Positions 1-9,685 of a DNA stretch of 64,000 bases are shown here, one piece after another. Within the stretch, counting starts at the first letter, position 1, and every line of letters starts with the position of its first letter. Position numbers and translations under genes: made by a program. Location: NCBI GenBank assembly GCA_020639255.1, contig JACKGZ010000002.1, forward strand, positions 124,001 to 188,000, given 5' to 3'. Under the pieces are notes generated by a model that saw nothing but the letters and a program-made list of their open reading frames with translations, was not told the origin of the DNA and did not search any database. This DNA is from Phycisphaera sp. GTDB lineage: Bacteria > Planctomycetota > Phycisphaerae > Phycisphaerales > UBA1924.

Positions 1-594
1 GAAACCGCGCACATGATGGGGCGCAAGGTCGCCTGCCACGCCCACGGCACCGACGGCATCAACGCCGCTCTCCGCGCGGGCGTCGACTCCATCGAGCACG
101 GCACGTTCCTCGACGAATCCTCCATCGCACTCTTCAAGGAAACCGGCGCGTATCTCGTCCCCACCATCCACGCAGGCAAGTTCGTCAGCGAAAAAGCAAG
201 CGATCCTGCGTGGTTCAACCCCGCGATCAAGGAGAAAGCCGAGGCCGTCGGCCCCATCATCCAGGACGCGCTCGCCCGTGCGCACAAGGCAGGCGTCAAG
301 GTCGCCTTCGGCACCGACGTCGGCGTCGGCGCGCACGGCACCAACGCGCTCGAGTTCGTCTATATGGTCGAGGCTGGCTTCACGCCCGCCGATGCCATCA
401 AAGCCGCCACCGTGAATGCCGCCGATCTCTGCGGCATCGGTGACACCGTCGGCAAAATCGCCAAGGGCTACCAGGCCGACATCATCGCCGTCGACACGAA
501 CCCGCTCGACGACGTCGCAATCCTCCAGAACGTCAGCTTCGTCATGAAGGGCGGCAAGACCTTCAAGCACGCTCCCAACAAGGATGCGGAATGA
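1..594 (+). CDS. Amidohydrolase family protein, C-terminal part (cut by window start)
   Basis: The reading frame is open from base 1, so the N-terminal part lies outside the window; about 197 residues are visible. The fragment carries the late metal-site elements of cyclic amidohydrolases of the imidazolonepropionase / Xaa-Pro dipeptidase type: CHAHG near the start, SIEHGTF, and FGTDVG, whose Asp is the usual catalytic metal ligand. The C-terminal ADIIAVDTNPLDD stretch is the usual composite beta-sandwich end. These enzymes hydrolyse C-N bonds in cyclic amides or dipeptides; the substrate cannot be told here. The stop overlaps the next gene by four bases (ATGA), so the two are probably co-translated. 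Confidence 0.88.
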   Translation, partial: ETAHMMGRKVACHAHGTDGINAALRAGVDSIEHGTFLDESSIALFKETGAYLVPTIHAGKFVSEKASDPAWFNPAIKEKAEAVGPIIQDALARAHKAGVKVAFGTDVGVGAHGTNALEFVYMVEAGFTPADAIKAATVNAADLCGIGDTVGKIAKGYQADIIAVDTNPLDDVAILQNVSFVMKGGKTFKHAPNKDAE

Positions 595-1433
595 AGGTCG
601 CACGCTACTGGGCAAGGGTCTCCGTCTCCGCGGAAGCTCCGGATGGCATCGAGTACACGCGCACGCTCGTACGCGGGTCGGACATCAGCAAGGCCGACGC
701 GCAGCAGCAAGCCGAGAGAGCCTGCAGCCAGATCGCGCAGAACATCCGCGCCGGAGCCGAGGTCGACTGGTACGACTACGACCGACAGCCTAAGCCAGAG
801 CCGATCGATCGCGAATGGTTCAACGAAGCCGGAGTCCGGATCGCCGCGATCACGATCAACCGCTACGGCATCCCGGTGCTCAACACCGCAACGCTCGTGA
901 TCGTTGATGTCGATCTGCCCGACGCGCCGCAGAGCCCCAGGCTCCTTTCCAAGCTCTTCGGGAAGAAACCGACTCGATCAAGCGAGGAGGACGCGCTGGC
1001 GCACGTGCGGGCCTGGGTTCGCGCGGGCACGGCACACTCGGCGCGCCTCTACCGCACCGCCGGCGGCCTGCGCTACATCCTTCCCGCGACGCCAATGGAC
1101 CCGGCCTCGAACGAGGTGCAATCCCTCATGGCCCGGTTCGAAGCCGACCCCTTCTACATGCGACTCTGCAAGCTCCAGAACTCCTATCGCGCCCGCCTGG
1201 CCCCGAAGCCATGGCGTATCGGATGCCGGAGCATCCACCGCCGATCGCTCGAAGGGGGAGCAAACTTCCGATCCATCCCCGACTATCAGCACTACAAGCA
1301 GCAATCGGATCGGTTCGCAACGTGCAGCCTCATCGAGCACCTGGGCCCCCAGCCCCACGACGCCCGGATACTCGAACTCATCCACGTCCACGATGAGATG
1401 TGCAAGGCCTCGAGCAGTCGACCCCTTGCGTAA
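591..1433 (+). CDS. Conserved-looking protein of unknown function, possible primase-polymerase-like fold
   Basis: This 280-residue soluble protein has no signal peptide and I do not recognise its family with certainty. It contains a VDVDLP motif near residue 106 (a DxD between hydrophobic residues), then a YRTAGGLRYIL segment near 150 and a basic RARLAPKPWR segment near 205. The order DxD, glycine-rich basic strand, basic motif recalls the archaeo-eukaryotic primase (PrimPol) core, but the classical second-motif His is not obvious, so this is only a hypothesis. The start ATG overlaps the amidohydrolase stop by four bases, which indicates translational coupling. Confidence 0.7.
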   Translation: MKVARYWARVSVSAEAPDGIEYTRTLVRGSDISKADAQQQAERACSQIAQNIRAGAEVDWYDYDRQPKPEPIDREWFNEAGVRIAAITINRYGIPVLNTATLVIVDVDLPDAPQSPRLLSKLFGKKPTRSSEEDALAHVRAWVRAGTAHSARLYRTAGGLRYILPATPMDPASNEVQSLMARFEADPFYMRLCKLQNSYRARLAPKPWRIGCRSIHRRSLEGGANFRSIPDYQHYKQQSDRFATCSLIEHLGPQPHDARILELIHVHDEMCKASSSRPLA

Positions 1434-1566
1434 ATCCAATCGCTGTGCGCAGACGTGCGGCCAACAACGCGGCTTTCGCGCCGATTCCCTGCGATGCGCC
1501 GGCAGCAGGCCGACTCGCGATTGCCGCCGTGTTTGAATCGCCCACACACCAGTGAGGGGGATTCAC

Positions 1567-2235
1567 ATGAAAGCATCGGCAAGCGTTCTCGTTCTCGCGT
1601 TCCTGTCCGTCGGCTGCGCGACCCAGCAGGATCTCTGGCGAGCGCAGGAGAACATCGTCGCCAACGACAACCGCCTCGCACAGTCGCTCGGCGTTCAACA
1701 CGAACAGATTTTGACAGGCTCCGCCTCGTCGCTCCGCGCCGAGATCGACGACCTTCGGCGTGAGAACCAGCGCGTCTCCGAAAGAGCCCGCGAGATCGCC
1801 GATCAGGCCGTCGGCGCCCGCAACATCGCAGCCGACGCCATTGATGGCCTTGAGCGCTACGTCGGCTCACTGGGAGGCCCGCTCGGCGGCGCGATCGGGG
1901 CCGCCATCGAGAACGTCGCCCAGGGCGTCCGCACGCAGGACACTCGTCTGATCGCCGTCGAAAGCGAAACGCGCACGAGCGCCGCTCGCGTCGAGAATAT
2001 CGAGTCCTCGCTCGACGACCGCATCCGCTCCGAACTGCTCGCGCTCGGGCTCTCGAACGATCAGGCCGACGCGATCCAGGGCAGCCTCAGCAACGAGGAA
2101 CTCATCGCGCTCCTGGCGATCCTCGGCCTCTCGACCGGCACCGGCGCGTTCGCATCCAAGCTCGGCAAAAGCCGCAGCGCCCCGCAGATCGCAGCACTGG
2201 AACGCCGCGTCGAATCGATCGAGAAGTCCGCCTAG
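1567..2235 (+). CDS. Predicted lipoprotein with coiled-coil region
   Basis: A 222-residue protein. It begins with a short hydrophobic signal ending in a lipobox (LSVGC, Cys near residue 17), so it is probably lipid-anchored in the envelope. Residues from about 20 to 95 are rich in Glu, Arg, Gln and Ala with heptad-like spacing, suggesting a coiled coil. A Gly/Ala-rich stretch follows near 100 and a short hydrophobic segment (LIALLAILGL) near 180. A GTG 15 bases upstream is in frame, but GAGGGGG just before the ATG favours the start given. It converges on purU and overlaps its end by four bases. Family unknown. Confidence 0.75.
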   Translation: MKASASVLVLAFLSVGCATQQDLWRAQENIVANDNRLAQSLGVQHEQILTGSASSLRAEIDDLRRENQRVSERAREIADQAVGARNIAADAIDGLERYVGSLGGPLGGAIGAAIENVAQGVRTQDTRLIAVESETRTSAARVENIESSLDDRIRSELLALGLSNDQADAIQGSLSNEELIALLAILGLSTGTGAFASKLGKSRSAPQIAALERRVESIEKSA

Positions 2236-3086
2236 TCGAAGACAACGGTCTTGCGACCCGACACCAGCACGCGGTCCTCGAGATGCAGCCGGACCGCGTC
2301 GGCGAGCACCACGCGCTCCAGGTCTCGCCCCTTGCGCACGAGGTCCGAGACCGTGTCGCGGTGGCTCACGCGCGCCGTGCGCTGCGCGATGATCGGGCCG
2401 TCATCGAGATCCTCGGTGACGTAGTGGCTCGTCGCGCCGATCAGTTTGACGCCGCGCTCGAACGCCTGGTGATAGGGCCTCGCGCCGGCGAACGCGGGCA
2501 GAAAGCTGTGATGAATATTGATCGCCCGGCTGCGGAACCGCTCGACGAAATCGGCGCTGAGCACCTGCATGTACCGCGCCAGCACAATAAGGTCCGCGCC
2601 CGCATCGTCGATCCGCCCGATCAGGCGCTGTTCCTGTAGAGATTTGTCGCCATCGGCGATGGGCTCGTGTACGAATCCGACACCGGCGTGCTCGGCGAGC
2701 GAGCGCCCCGCCTCGTGGTTGCTTACGACGAGCGCCGCCTCGCCACCCGGAAAGTCGCCGTTGGCGAACCGCCAGAGCAGGTCGGACAAACAGTGCGTCG
2801 ACTTGCTGCACAGGATCGCCACGCGCCTCGCCGGAGCATCGGCCCAACGCAGCCGGAACGCGATCGCGAGATTGTCAGCCGTGGCCCTGAATGCATCGAT
2901 GAACGCGCGTTCAGTCAGACCGGGCCCCGGCTCAAACTCCACGCGCATGAAGAATTGATTTGTATCGGCATCGGTGTGCTGGTCGGCGTCCAGGATATTG
3001 CCGCCCGCATCGGCGATGCACGCCGCGACACGCGCCACCACACCCCGCGCGTCCGGGCACTCGATCAGGAGGCGCGAGGTCGACAT
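2232..3086 (-). CDS. purU: Formyltetrahydrofolate deformylase
   Basis: A 284-residue cytoplasmic enzyme that hydrolyses 10-formyl-THF to formate and THF, supplying formate for purine synthesis and balancing the one-carbon pool. Residues 1-80 form an ACT domain (LLIECPDARGVVARVAACI). The rest is a formyltransferase fold with the active-site region NIHHSFLPAF, then GATSHYVTEDLDDGPII, which matches the Asn-His-Asp arrangement of the family. Length is normal. It starts 6 bases after the sucD stop, so it is the second gene of a sucD-purU operon. Confidence 0.95.
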   Translation of the reverse strand: MSTSRLLIECPDARGVVARVAACIADAGGNILDADQHTDADTNQFFMRVEFEPGPGLTERAFIDAFRATADNLAIAFRLRWADAPARRVAILCSKSTHCLSDLLWRFANGDFPGGEAALVVSNHEAGRSLAEHAGVGFVHEPIADGDKSLQEQRLIGRIDDAGADLIVLARYMQVLSADFVERFRSRAINIHHSFLPAFAGARPYHQAFERGVKLIGATSHYVTEDLDDGPIIAQRTARVSHRDTVSDLVRKGRDLERVVLADAVRLHLEDRVLVSGRKTVVFD

Positions 3087-3092
3087 CGCGGA

Positions 3093-4067
<975 letters not shown>

Positions 4068-4180
4068 GGCTCTGCTCCGTGGAAGTCTGATGATCCAAGA
4101 AAGCCCCGCCCTGCGGGGTAAGCCAGCATAGGCCCAGGGGCGCTCGCCTGCGTCGCGGGCCATGGCCACGCACGCAAAGG

Positions 4181-4204
4181 GCCCTCCCCCCGTCGGGAGA
4201 GGGC
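4181..4204 (-). terminator. Possible terminator after the DUF1579 gene
   Basis: An inverted repeat with GCCCTC / GAGGGC arms plus an inner CCC / GGG pairing lies about 25 bases after the stop of the minus-strand DUF1579 gene. Read on the minus strand it is followed by CCCTTT. It would separate that gene from sucD. The T run is short, so this is tentative. Confidence 0.4.
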
Positions 4205-4229
4205 TCTCGTGTCTGAGCGGACCTCGTTG

Positions 4230-4880
4230 TCAGCCCTTTCGGCTGTACGCGATCTCCATGACCTTGAACTCGTCGCCGTAGAGGATCTCCCACATCTCCA
4301 TGACGTAGTGGTCCTCGTCGACAATCCTGAAGACCTGCTTGTAGAGCTTGCCGATCTCGCCGGTGGTGGGCTCGTCCATCGTGCCGACGAGCGTCATGAC
4401 GGTGCCGGTCTGGTCGAGGTTGCCCCACGCGGGCGCGATGCCCGTGGACATGCTGTCGATCCAGACGTTCGTGAAGAGCTTGCGGTTGTTGTCGTAGCCG
4501 GTGATCGCAAACCCGGTGAAGGGCACGCCCATGATGTTGCCTTCGTACTCGGTCTTGAGGTAGCGGCCGTCCATGATCATGGTGTTGGTGCAACTGCCGG
4601 TGCTCTCCATCGGCTCGGCCGCCGGGTCCATCCACATGCGGCTTGTCGTGTCGAACTCCCCCGTGAAGAGCGCCAGGAACTCATGGGCCGTGCCCGGCTC
4701 ACCGGCTTTCATGTAGTTGGCCATCATGTTCGGGTCCGAGACCTTCGCCATGAATTCCTCGACGTACTTCTTGCCAGGGTGCTCGCCCTCGGGCTGCCCG
4801 ATGTTCGCGGCGCCCCACGCGCCGCAAGCCGCGGCCCCAACCACGAGCGCACCCACGCCGATCGCTTTCTTCATGTTCAT
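4230..4880 (-). CDS. DUF1579 domain-containing protein, exported or anchored
   Basis: A 216-residue protein. After MNMKK comes a hydrophobic signal or anchor segment (residues about 5-22). The remainder matches the DUF1579 pattern: a mass or inhibitor-type beta barrel with GEFDTTSRMW, GRYLKTEYEG, FAITGYDNNRKLFTNVWIDS and GTMDEPTTGE. The molecular role of this family is not known. The start chosen has GGAG 8 bases upstream; an in-frame ATG 30 bases further upstream lacks such a site. It is transcribed toward sucD, with a possible terminator between them. Confidence 0.85.
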   Translation of the reverse strand: MNMKKAIGVGALVVGAAACGAWGAANIGQPEGEHPGKKYVEEFMAKVSDPNMMANYMKAGEPGTAHEFLALFTGEFDTTSRMWMDPAAEPMESTGSCTNTMIMDGRYLKTEYEGNIMGVPFTGFAITGYDNNRKLFTNVWIDSMSTGIAPAWGNLDQTGTVMTLVGTMDEPTTGEIGKLYKQVFRIVDEDHYVMEMWEILYGDEFKVMEIAYSRKG

Positions 4881-5012
4881 GCCAGACACTCCAATCTCCG
4901 GGCGGCCCATCCCGCCCGAAGACAGTGTTGCATACGCGACTCAAAGATGGAAATACACCCGTTCCGGGCGAGCAAGAATCCGAAAGGGCGGATTGAAATC
5001 AGCAGCCCGGCA

Positions 5013-6083
5013 TTAGCAGCCCAGGTTGTAGTTGGCGACCCAGGCGGAGAAGTCCGCGGGCGTGAGCGAGCCGTCGCCGTTCTGATCCGCGGCGGGCTGC
5101 CCGGCGTTGTAGCCCCCCACCCATGCGGAGAAGTCGGCGGGCGAGAGCACGTTGTCGCCGTTCATGTCCGCCGGGTTCGTGCACGGGTCGCACCCGTTGG
5201 CGACCAGCTCCGGGCGCAGATTGATAAGCGTCGCGTACGCGTGCGCGAGCTGGCCGGCGGTGAGCTCGTCCCGGCAGGTCTTAGCCGAATAACTGAGCAG
5301 GTTCCGGGCCGAGGGCGCGTAGGGCACGGAGCTTGCGCACGGCGGCGATTCGGTGCCGCCCCAGGCGCACGTCGCCGGGTTCACCTCGCCCGAGATATTC
5401 GGGTCCGCCGGCGTGTCGCACATCAGGTCGCCCGCGTCGCCACAGTTCGATCCGTCGGTGCACTCTTCCCCGAAGGCCATCTCGTGCGTGTGGTACAGAT
5501 CGAAATAGTGCGCCAGCTCGTGCGCAAAGGTCGACGGGTTGCCGGCGCTCGGCGTGCACGAGTTGCTGATCGCGATGCCCTGCACCGAGCTGAACGTGAA
5601 TGAGCTGATGCCGCACAGCGCACCAAGCTCCGTCCGCAGGTTGTTCACGAAGTACACGTTGATCGTGTCCGGCACCTGGTTCAATTCGCGGAGCGTGTTG
5701 ACCTCGTTGATCGTGTCGGTCTCGTTGTAGTACGTGTCATGATCGATGTAGATCGTCTCGCCCGGCGTGCAGAACTGGATGCCGCTGCCGAGCCAGAGAT
5801 CGTTCGCGCCGTCGATGGCCTGCAGCACCTGCGCCGGCGTGAGCCCGCCCGTGCCGTCGGTGCGCCGCACGACATGGATCGTCAGCGGCACCAGGATGTC
5901 CGGCCCGCCACGCCGCGCGGGCATGTCGTACAAACCAATCGCCATCCGTTCGCGCACGATCTGCACCTCGACCGGTGTGGGCGAAAGCGGGCACGGTGTG
6001 CCGTCGTCGCCCGGGTCGGCGATGGCCATCGAAGCTGAGCAGAGAACAGCCGCCGCGAGGGCAACTCGTGTATCAAGACGCAT
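5013..6083 (-). CDS. Secreted M43-like zinc metalloprotease with GC-type dockerin-like anchor
   Basis: A 356-residue exported protein with a signal peptide (residues 1-22). The zinc motif HELAHYFDLYH (His188, His192, His198) and the later LMCDTPAD turn place it with pregnancy-associated plasma protein A-like M43 peptidases. The Gly usual in HExxHxxGxxH is Asp here. The last 55 residues hold two EF-hand-like half repeats (DMNGDNVLSPADFSAW and DQNGDGSLTPADFSAW) ending in GC, the anchor type also seen in three other proteins of this window. A longer TTG start exists, but MRLDTR begins a proper signal peptide. Confidence 0.85.
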   Translation of the reverse strand: MRLDTRVALAAAVLCSASMAIADPGDDGTPCPLSPTPVEVQIVRERMAIGLYDMPARRGGPDILVPLTIHVVRRTDGTGGLTPAQVLQAIDGANDLWLGSGIQFCTPGETIYIDHDTYYNETDTINEVNTLRELNQVPDTINVYFVNNLRTELGALCGISSFTFSSVQGIAISNSCTPSAGNPSTFAHELAHYFDLYHTHEMAFGEECTDGSNCGDAGDLMCDTPADPNISGEVNPATCAWGGTESPPCASSVPYAPSARNLLSYSAKTCRDELTAGQLAHAYATLINLRPELVANGCDPCTNPADMNGDNVLSPADFSAWVGGYNAGQPAADQNGDGSLTPADFSAWVANYNLGC

Positions 6084-6301
6084 CGGGGTCACTTTCGTGT
6101 TGTCCGGGAGGCCAGCCAAACGGGCCTCGCGGCCCGCTCCCCCCTGGCTCTCCCGGCTGAATCAATCCGGCCGCTCAGCCTAACACACCGTCGGCCCCGC
6201 GCAAAGCCTGTTTCAACACCGCTTTGGATATCGGGCCTTCGGGGCCCGCGCTCGCCCCGGGCTACGATTGGCCTCGAACAGAAGCCGGAAGGATCGAAAC
6301 C

Positions 6302-7441
6302 ATGCGCGTCATTCTCACGGGTCAGGTCGGGATGGACAAGAAGCCCTTCCTTGAGGAGGTCGCCGCCTTCGCGGGCCAGCAGGGCGAACCAATCGACATC
6401 CACCACATCGGCGACCTGATGTACAAGGAAGCCCCCGACGTCAAGCCCGGGCGCATCCTCGACCTCCCGCTCAGCCGGCTCAACTCGCTCCGCCGGGCCG
6501 CGTTCAAGGACGCCATCGCCGAGAGCAAGGACCGCGAGAACGTCATCGTCAACACACACGCCACCTTCCGCTGGCGTCACGGCCTCTTCAGCGCGTTCGA
6601 CTTCGACCAGATCCAGGCGTTCAAGCCCGACTTGTTTGTGTGCCTCGTCGACAACATCGAGGTCGTCCACCAGCGCCTGCACAACGAGCACGTCGTCGAC
6701 GCGAACCTCAAGGATCTCATGGTCTGGCGCGAGGAAGAGATCCTGGCGACCGAGCTGATGAGCCAGGCCGTGCCGGGCTCCGACTTCGTGATCCTCTCGC
6801 GCGGTCGCTACGAGTCGACGTACAAGACGATGTTCCGCCTGACGACGCGCCCGCAGATGAAGAAGGTGTACCCCAGCTTCCCGATGAGTCACGTCGTGGG
6901 CATGCCCGACATCCAGGCCGAGATCGACAAGTTCCGCGAGATCCTCGCCGAGCACTTTATCACCTTCGACCCGGGCGACGTGGACGAGAAGTTGCTTCTT
7001 GATAACGCCGTCGACGCCGCCAAGAACGGCCAGGACTTCTTCGAGCACAAGCCCTACGCCCTGGGCGGCGAAGCCGGCACCAAGGCCAGCGCCGGCGCGC
7101 AGGCCCTCACGATGCGCACGCGCGAGGTGCTCGATATCGCCGGCGACATCGACGGCCAGATCTACATGCGCGACTTCAAGCTCATCGACCAGGCCGACAT
7201 GATCGTCAGCCTCGTCCCCGAACTGCCCGGCGGCATCCCGGGCCTCTCCTCGGGCGTCGAGCGCGAGCTCCAGCACGCCTTCGAGCACGCCAAGGACGTC
7301 TACGTCGTCTGGAAACCCGCCAAGAACCCGAGCCCATTCATCACCGAGACCGCCAACGGCGTATTCAAATCGGTCGACGAGGCCATCGCCCACTTCGAGC
7401 AGGCGGGGATGTTCGGGCAGACGAACCTGTTCGGGCACTAG
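6302..7441 (+). CDS. Two-domain nucleotide-metabolism-like protein: adenylate-kinase-like plus nucleoside deoxyribosyltransferase-like
   Basis: A 379-residue cytoplasmic protein. The N-terminal half begins like a small nucleotide kinase (MRVILTGQVG), but the Walker A is degenerate: GQVGMDKK, with no Ser/Thr after Lys. It has VIVNTHATFRW and FKPDLFVCLVDN strands typical of the archaeal adenylate-kinase-like fold. The C-terminal part (from about residue 280) has YMRDFKLIDQADMIVSLVPE and SSGVERELQHAFEHAKDVYVVW, a pattern of nucleoside 2-deoxyribosyltransferase-like proteins. Activity is uncertain. The ATG used follows AGGATCG; an upstream in-frame start is less likely. A zinc-ribbon membrane gene follows after 3 bases. 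Confidence 0.75.
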   Translation: MRVILTGQVGMDKKPFLEEVAAFAGQQGEPIDIHHIGDLMYKEAPDVKPGRILDLPLSRLNSLRRAAFKDAIAESKDRENVIVNTHATFRWRHGLFSAFDFDQIQAFKPDLFVCLVDNIEVVHQRLHNEHVVDANLKDLMVWREEEILATELMSQAVPGSDFVILSRGRYESTYKTMFRLTTRPQMKKVYPSFPMSHVVGMPDIQAEIDKFREILAEHFITFDPGDVDEKLLLDNAVDAAKNGQDFFEHKPYALGGEAGTKASAGAQALTMRTREVLDIAGDIDGQIYMRDFKLIDQADMIVSLVPELPGGIPGLSSGVERELQHAFEHAKDVYVVWKPAKNPSPFITETANGVFKSVDEAIAHFEQAGMFGQTNLFGH

Positions 7442-7444
7442 CCG

Positions 7445-7867
7445 ATGAATTCAAACCGATTCGCTCGTGAGATATACAATTCTCGCCTGTTGCTGACAGG
7501 AGCGATCCGGTACTTGTCTCTACTTTTCTTTCTCCTCGCACTCGCACCGGCAGCCGACAATGTATTGGTTTACCTGTACTACTCCATGACCGGCCCGCCC
7601 CTTCTTCCTGGCGAGTCAATGGATTGGGTATCGTTAATTCTCGGCGCGGGTCCGGGACATTTTCTGTTGGCCGCCTTTTCTGCGACGTGTTTCTTTCTCG
7701 CTTCTCGTATTGCAAGGCATCTCATCCGCATTCCACTCTCGCTGGAATGTCCTAAGTGCCGCTTCAGCCTCGACAACTTCCGCGCCGAGCGCTGCCCCGA
7801 GTGCGGCCTCTACCTCGGCGAAGACTTCCACGCCCCGCCCCCGCCGACCGAAACGCCCGTCGAGTGA
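7445..7867 (+). CDS. Small membrane protein with C-terminal zinc ribbon (CPxC-x11-CPEC)
   Basis: A 140-residue protein with hydrophobic segments at about residues 12-40 and 60-85, then a cytosolic-type zinc ribbon: CPKC, 11 residues, CPEC, followed by GLYLGEDF. The same spacing recurs in the next gene and in the array at 25021-27436, but here the ribbon is C-terminal. The upstream half is visibly AT-richer than its neighbours. It starts 3 bases after the stop of the upstream gene, so probably one transcript. Function unknown; a structural or regulatory zinc site in a membrane protein is inferred. Confidence 0.75.
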   Translation: MNSNRFAREIYNSRLLLTGAIRYLSLLFFLLALAPAADNVLVYLYYSMTGPPLLPGESMDWVSLILGAGPGHFLLAAFSATCFFLASRIARHLIRIPLSLECPKCRFSLDNFRAERCPECGLYLGEDFHAPPPPTETPVE

Positions 7868-7914
7868 ACCGCCTCGCCCGCGTCGTCGTCTGAATAGAAA
7901 CACAAGGGGCACGC

Positions 7915-8325
7915 ATGAACCGGACGGATCTGAACGATGTCATCCGCTACCGCATGCTCACGACAGGCGTGCTCCGGCTCATGGGGATCTGGATCATCGC
8001 CTCGCGCATCCTGCCGCTCGTCTCCCAGGCTCTGGTCATCATGTGGCAGGACTCGATCACACCCAATTTCTCGGGGGGCCTCTCGAACCAGCCCTGGCTC
8101 TGGGGCAACATCGGCCAGGCCGTGATCTACACCCTCCTCGGCCTGTTCCTGATCGTGTACGCCAGGCGCCTCGCCCGGAAGATCATCCCGACCGCCACGA
8201 GCCGGTGCCCCGGGTGCGACTACGACCTCGGGGCCGCCCCGCCGGCCCGCTGCCCGGAGTGCGGCCTCGACCTCTCCCCCCTGCTTCCGACCCCCGTGCA
8301 ATCGTCCGGGGCCGACTCCCAATAG
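7915..8325 (+). CDS. Small membrane protein with C-terminal zinc ribbon (CPxC-x11-CPEC)
   Basis: A 136-residue paralogue of the preceding gene. It starts with a short polar N-terminus, has hydrophobic segments near residues 18-43 and 65-85, and ends with a zinc ribbon CPGC, 11 residues, CPEC, GLDLSPLL. The 47-base gap contains GGGGCACGC before the ATG. It is followed after 7 bases by a DUF4870 gene on the same strand. Function unknown. Confidence 0.78.
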   Translation: MNRTDLNDVIRYRMLTTGVLRLMGIWIIASRILPLVSQALVIMWQDSITPNFSGGLSNQPWLWGNIGQAVIYTLLGLFLIVYARRLARKIIPTATSRCPGCDYDLGAAPPARCPECGLDLSPLLPTPVQSSGADSQ

Positions 8326-8332
8326 GCTTCCC

Positions 8333-8815
8333 ATGAGCGTCTATGTGGGAGCCGTCGTGATCGGGGACAAGTCCAAAAATTCGGGATCGAGCGAGGGACC
8401 CGAGGGGTACACCGTCGACCCGACGACCGGCCGGGCCAAGGCCACGGGCCTGACCGAGGGGCACCGGGTCTACGCGAGCTGGTGCCACTTCGGCCCGACC
8501 ATCGCCGCGGCCTCGGCCATCTTTACCAGCGGCGTGACGTTCATCGTCCCGCCGCTCGTCGCGCTCGCACTCTGGCAGATCAAGAACAGCGACTCGCAGT
8601 TCATCGACGACCACGGCAAAGAGGCCCTCAACTTCCAGATCAGCCTCATCCTCCTCGCCCTTATCTGCATCCCGCTGATCTTCGCCTGCGGCATCGGGAT
8701 CCCGCTGCTCGTCGTGGGCATCCCGGCGCTGGCGATCGTCGGCGGCATCATGGGCGGCGTCCGTGCCCACAAGGGCGAGTTCTTCCGCTACCCCATGTGC
8801 ATCCGGGTTCTCTGA
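8333..8815 (+). CDS. DUF4870 domain-containing membrane protein
   Basis: A 160-residue protein with a polar N-terminal 45 residues and a DUF4870 core: WCHFGPTIAAASAI, LWQIKNSDSQFIDDHGKEALNFQ, then two close hydrophobic segments (about 100-145). The conserved H(G)KEALNFQ motif is the hallmark of this family. The role of DUF4870 proteins is not established. A GTG 23 bases downstream could be an alternative start. It follows the zinc-ribbon membrane genes closely and precedes lptB. Confidence 0.85.
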   Translation: MSVYVGAVVIGDKSKNSGSSEGPEGYTVDPTTGRAKATGLTEGHRVYASWCHFGPTIAAASAIFTSGVTFIVPPLVALALWQIKNSDSQFIDDHGKEALNFQISLILLALICIPLIFACGIGIPLLVVGIPALAIVGGIMGGVRAHKGEFFRYPMCIRVL

Positions 8816-8860
8816 CGCCCACCGGAGCCCGCCCCGCCTCCACGGGTACACTTGAAACCA

Positions 8861-9685
8861 GTGGCCCTGCTCCAGACGCACCAGCTCCAGAAAGCCTTCC
8901 ACGAACGCATGGTCGTGCAGGGCGTCTCATTTTCGGTCGACTCGGCCGAGATCGTGGGCCTGCTCGGACGCAACGGCGCGGGCAAAACCACCAGCTTCCG
9001 CATGGCGATCGGCATGCTCGAGGCCGACGGCGGCAAGGTCGTCTTCAACACACACGACATCACCGACCTGCCCATGTTCAAACGCGCCCGCCTGGGCATG
9101 GGCTACCTCTCCCAGGAGCCCAGCGTCTTCCAGCGCCTCACCTGCGAGCAGAACCTGCTGGCCATCCTCGAGACACTGCCCATCGGGCGCAAGGAGCGCA
9201 AGCGCCGGGCCGCCGAGCTGCTCGAACGCTTCGGGCTGACCCATAAGGCCAAGGAGCACGCCCGCACCTGCTCGGGCGGCGAGCGCCGAAAGCTTGAGAT
9301 CGCTCGCTCGCTCATCACCGACCCCAAGCTCATCCTGCTCGATGAACCCTTCAGCGGTGTCGACCCGATCGCCGTCGAAGACCTCCAGGCCGAGATCAAG
9401 AAGCTTGCCCAGCGCGGGATCGCGTTCCTCATCACCGACCACAACGTGCAGCAGACGCTCCGTGTGTGCGACCGGGCGTACATCATCGACGAGGGCAAGG
9501 TCTTCGCCGAGGGCACGCCCAAAGAGCTCATCAACGACGAGATGGTCAAGCGCGTCTACCTGGGCTCGCTCTTCCGCGGCGACGAGTTCGACCACGACTA
9601 CGCCCCCGCGCCCACGCGCTCGCACAAGAAATCGAGCGCGCCCGTCGAGATCAAGCGTGAGAAAAAACCCGAGGCCAAGCGATGA
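8861..9685 (+). CDS. lptB: LPS export ABC transporter ATP-binding protein
   Basis: A 274-residue ATPase of the LptB2FG complex that extracts lipopolysaccharide from the inner membrane. It has Walker A GRNGAGKT, signature CSGGERRKLEIARSL, Walker B LILLDEPFSGVDP and a switch His in ITDHNV. These residues and the Q-loop LSQEPSVF fit LptB. A basic tail of about 25 residues extends beyond the usual end. The start is GTG (MALLQTHQLQKAF aligns with the family); a TTG 9 bases upstream is possible. The permease genes are elsewhere in the window (18678-21448, minus strand). Its stop overlaps the following lipoprotein gene by four bases. Confidence 0.9.
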   Translation: MALLQTHQLQKAFHERMVVQGVSFSVDSAEIVGLLGRNGAGKTTSFRMAIGMLEADGGKVVFNTHDITDLPMFKRARLGMGYLSQEPSVFQRLTCEQNLLAILETLPIGRKERKRRAAELLERFGLTHKAKEHARTCSGGERRKLEIARSLITDPKLILLDEPFSGVDPIAVEDLQAEIKKLAQRGIAFLITDHNVQQTLRVCDRAYIIDEGKVFAEGTPKELINDEMVKRVYLGSLFRGDEFDHDYAPAPTRSHKKSSAPVEIKREKKPEAKR

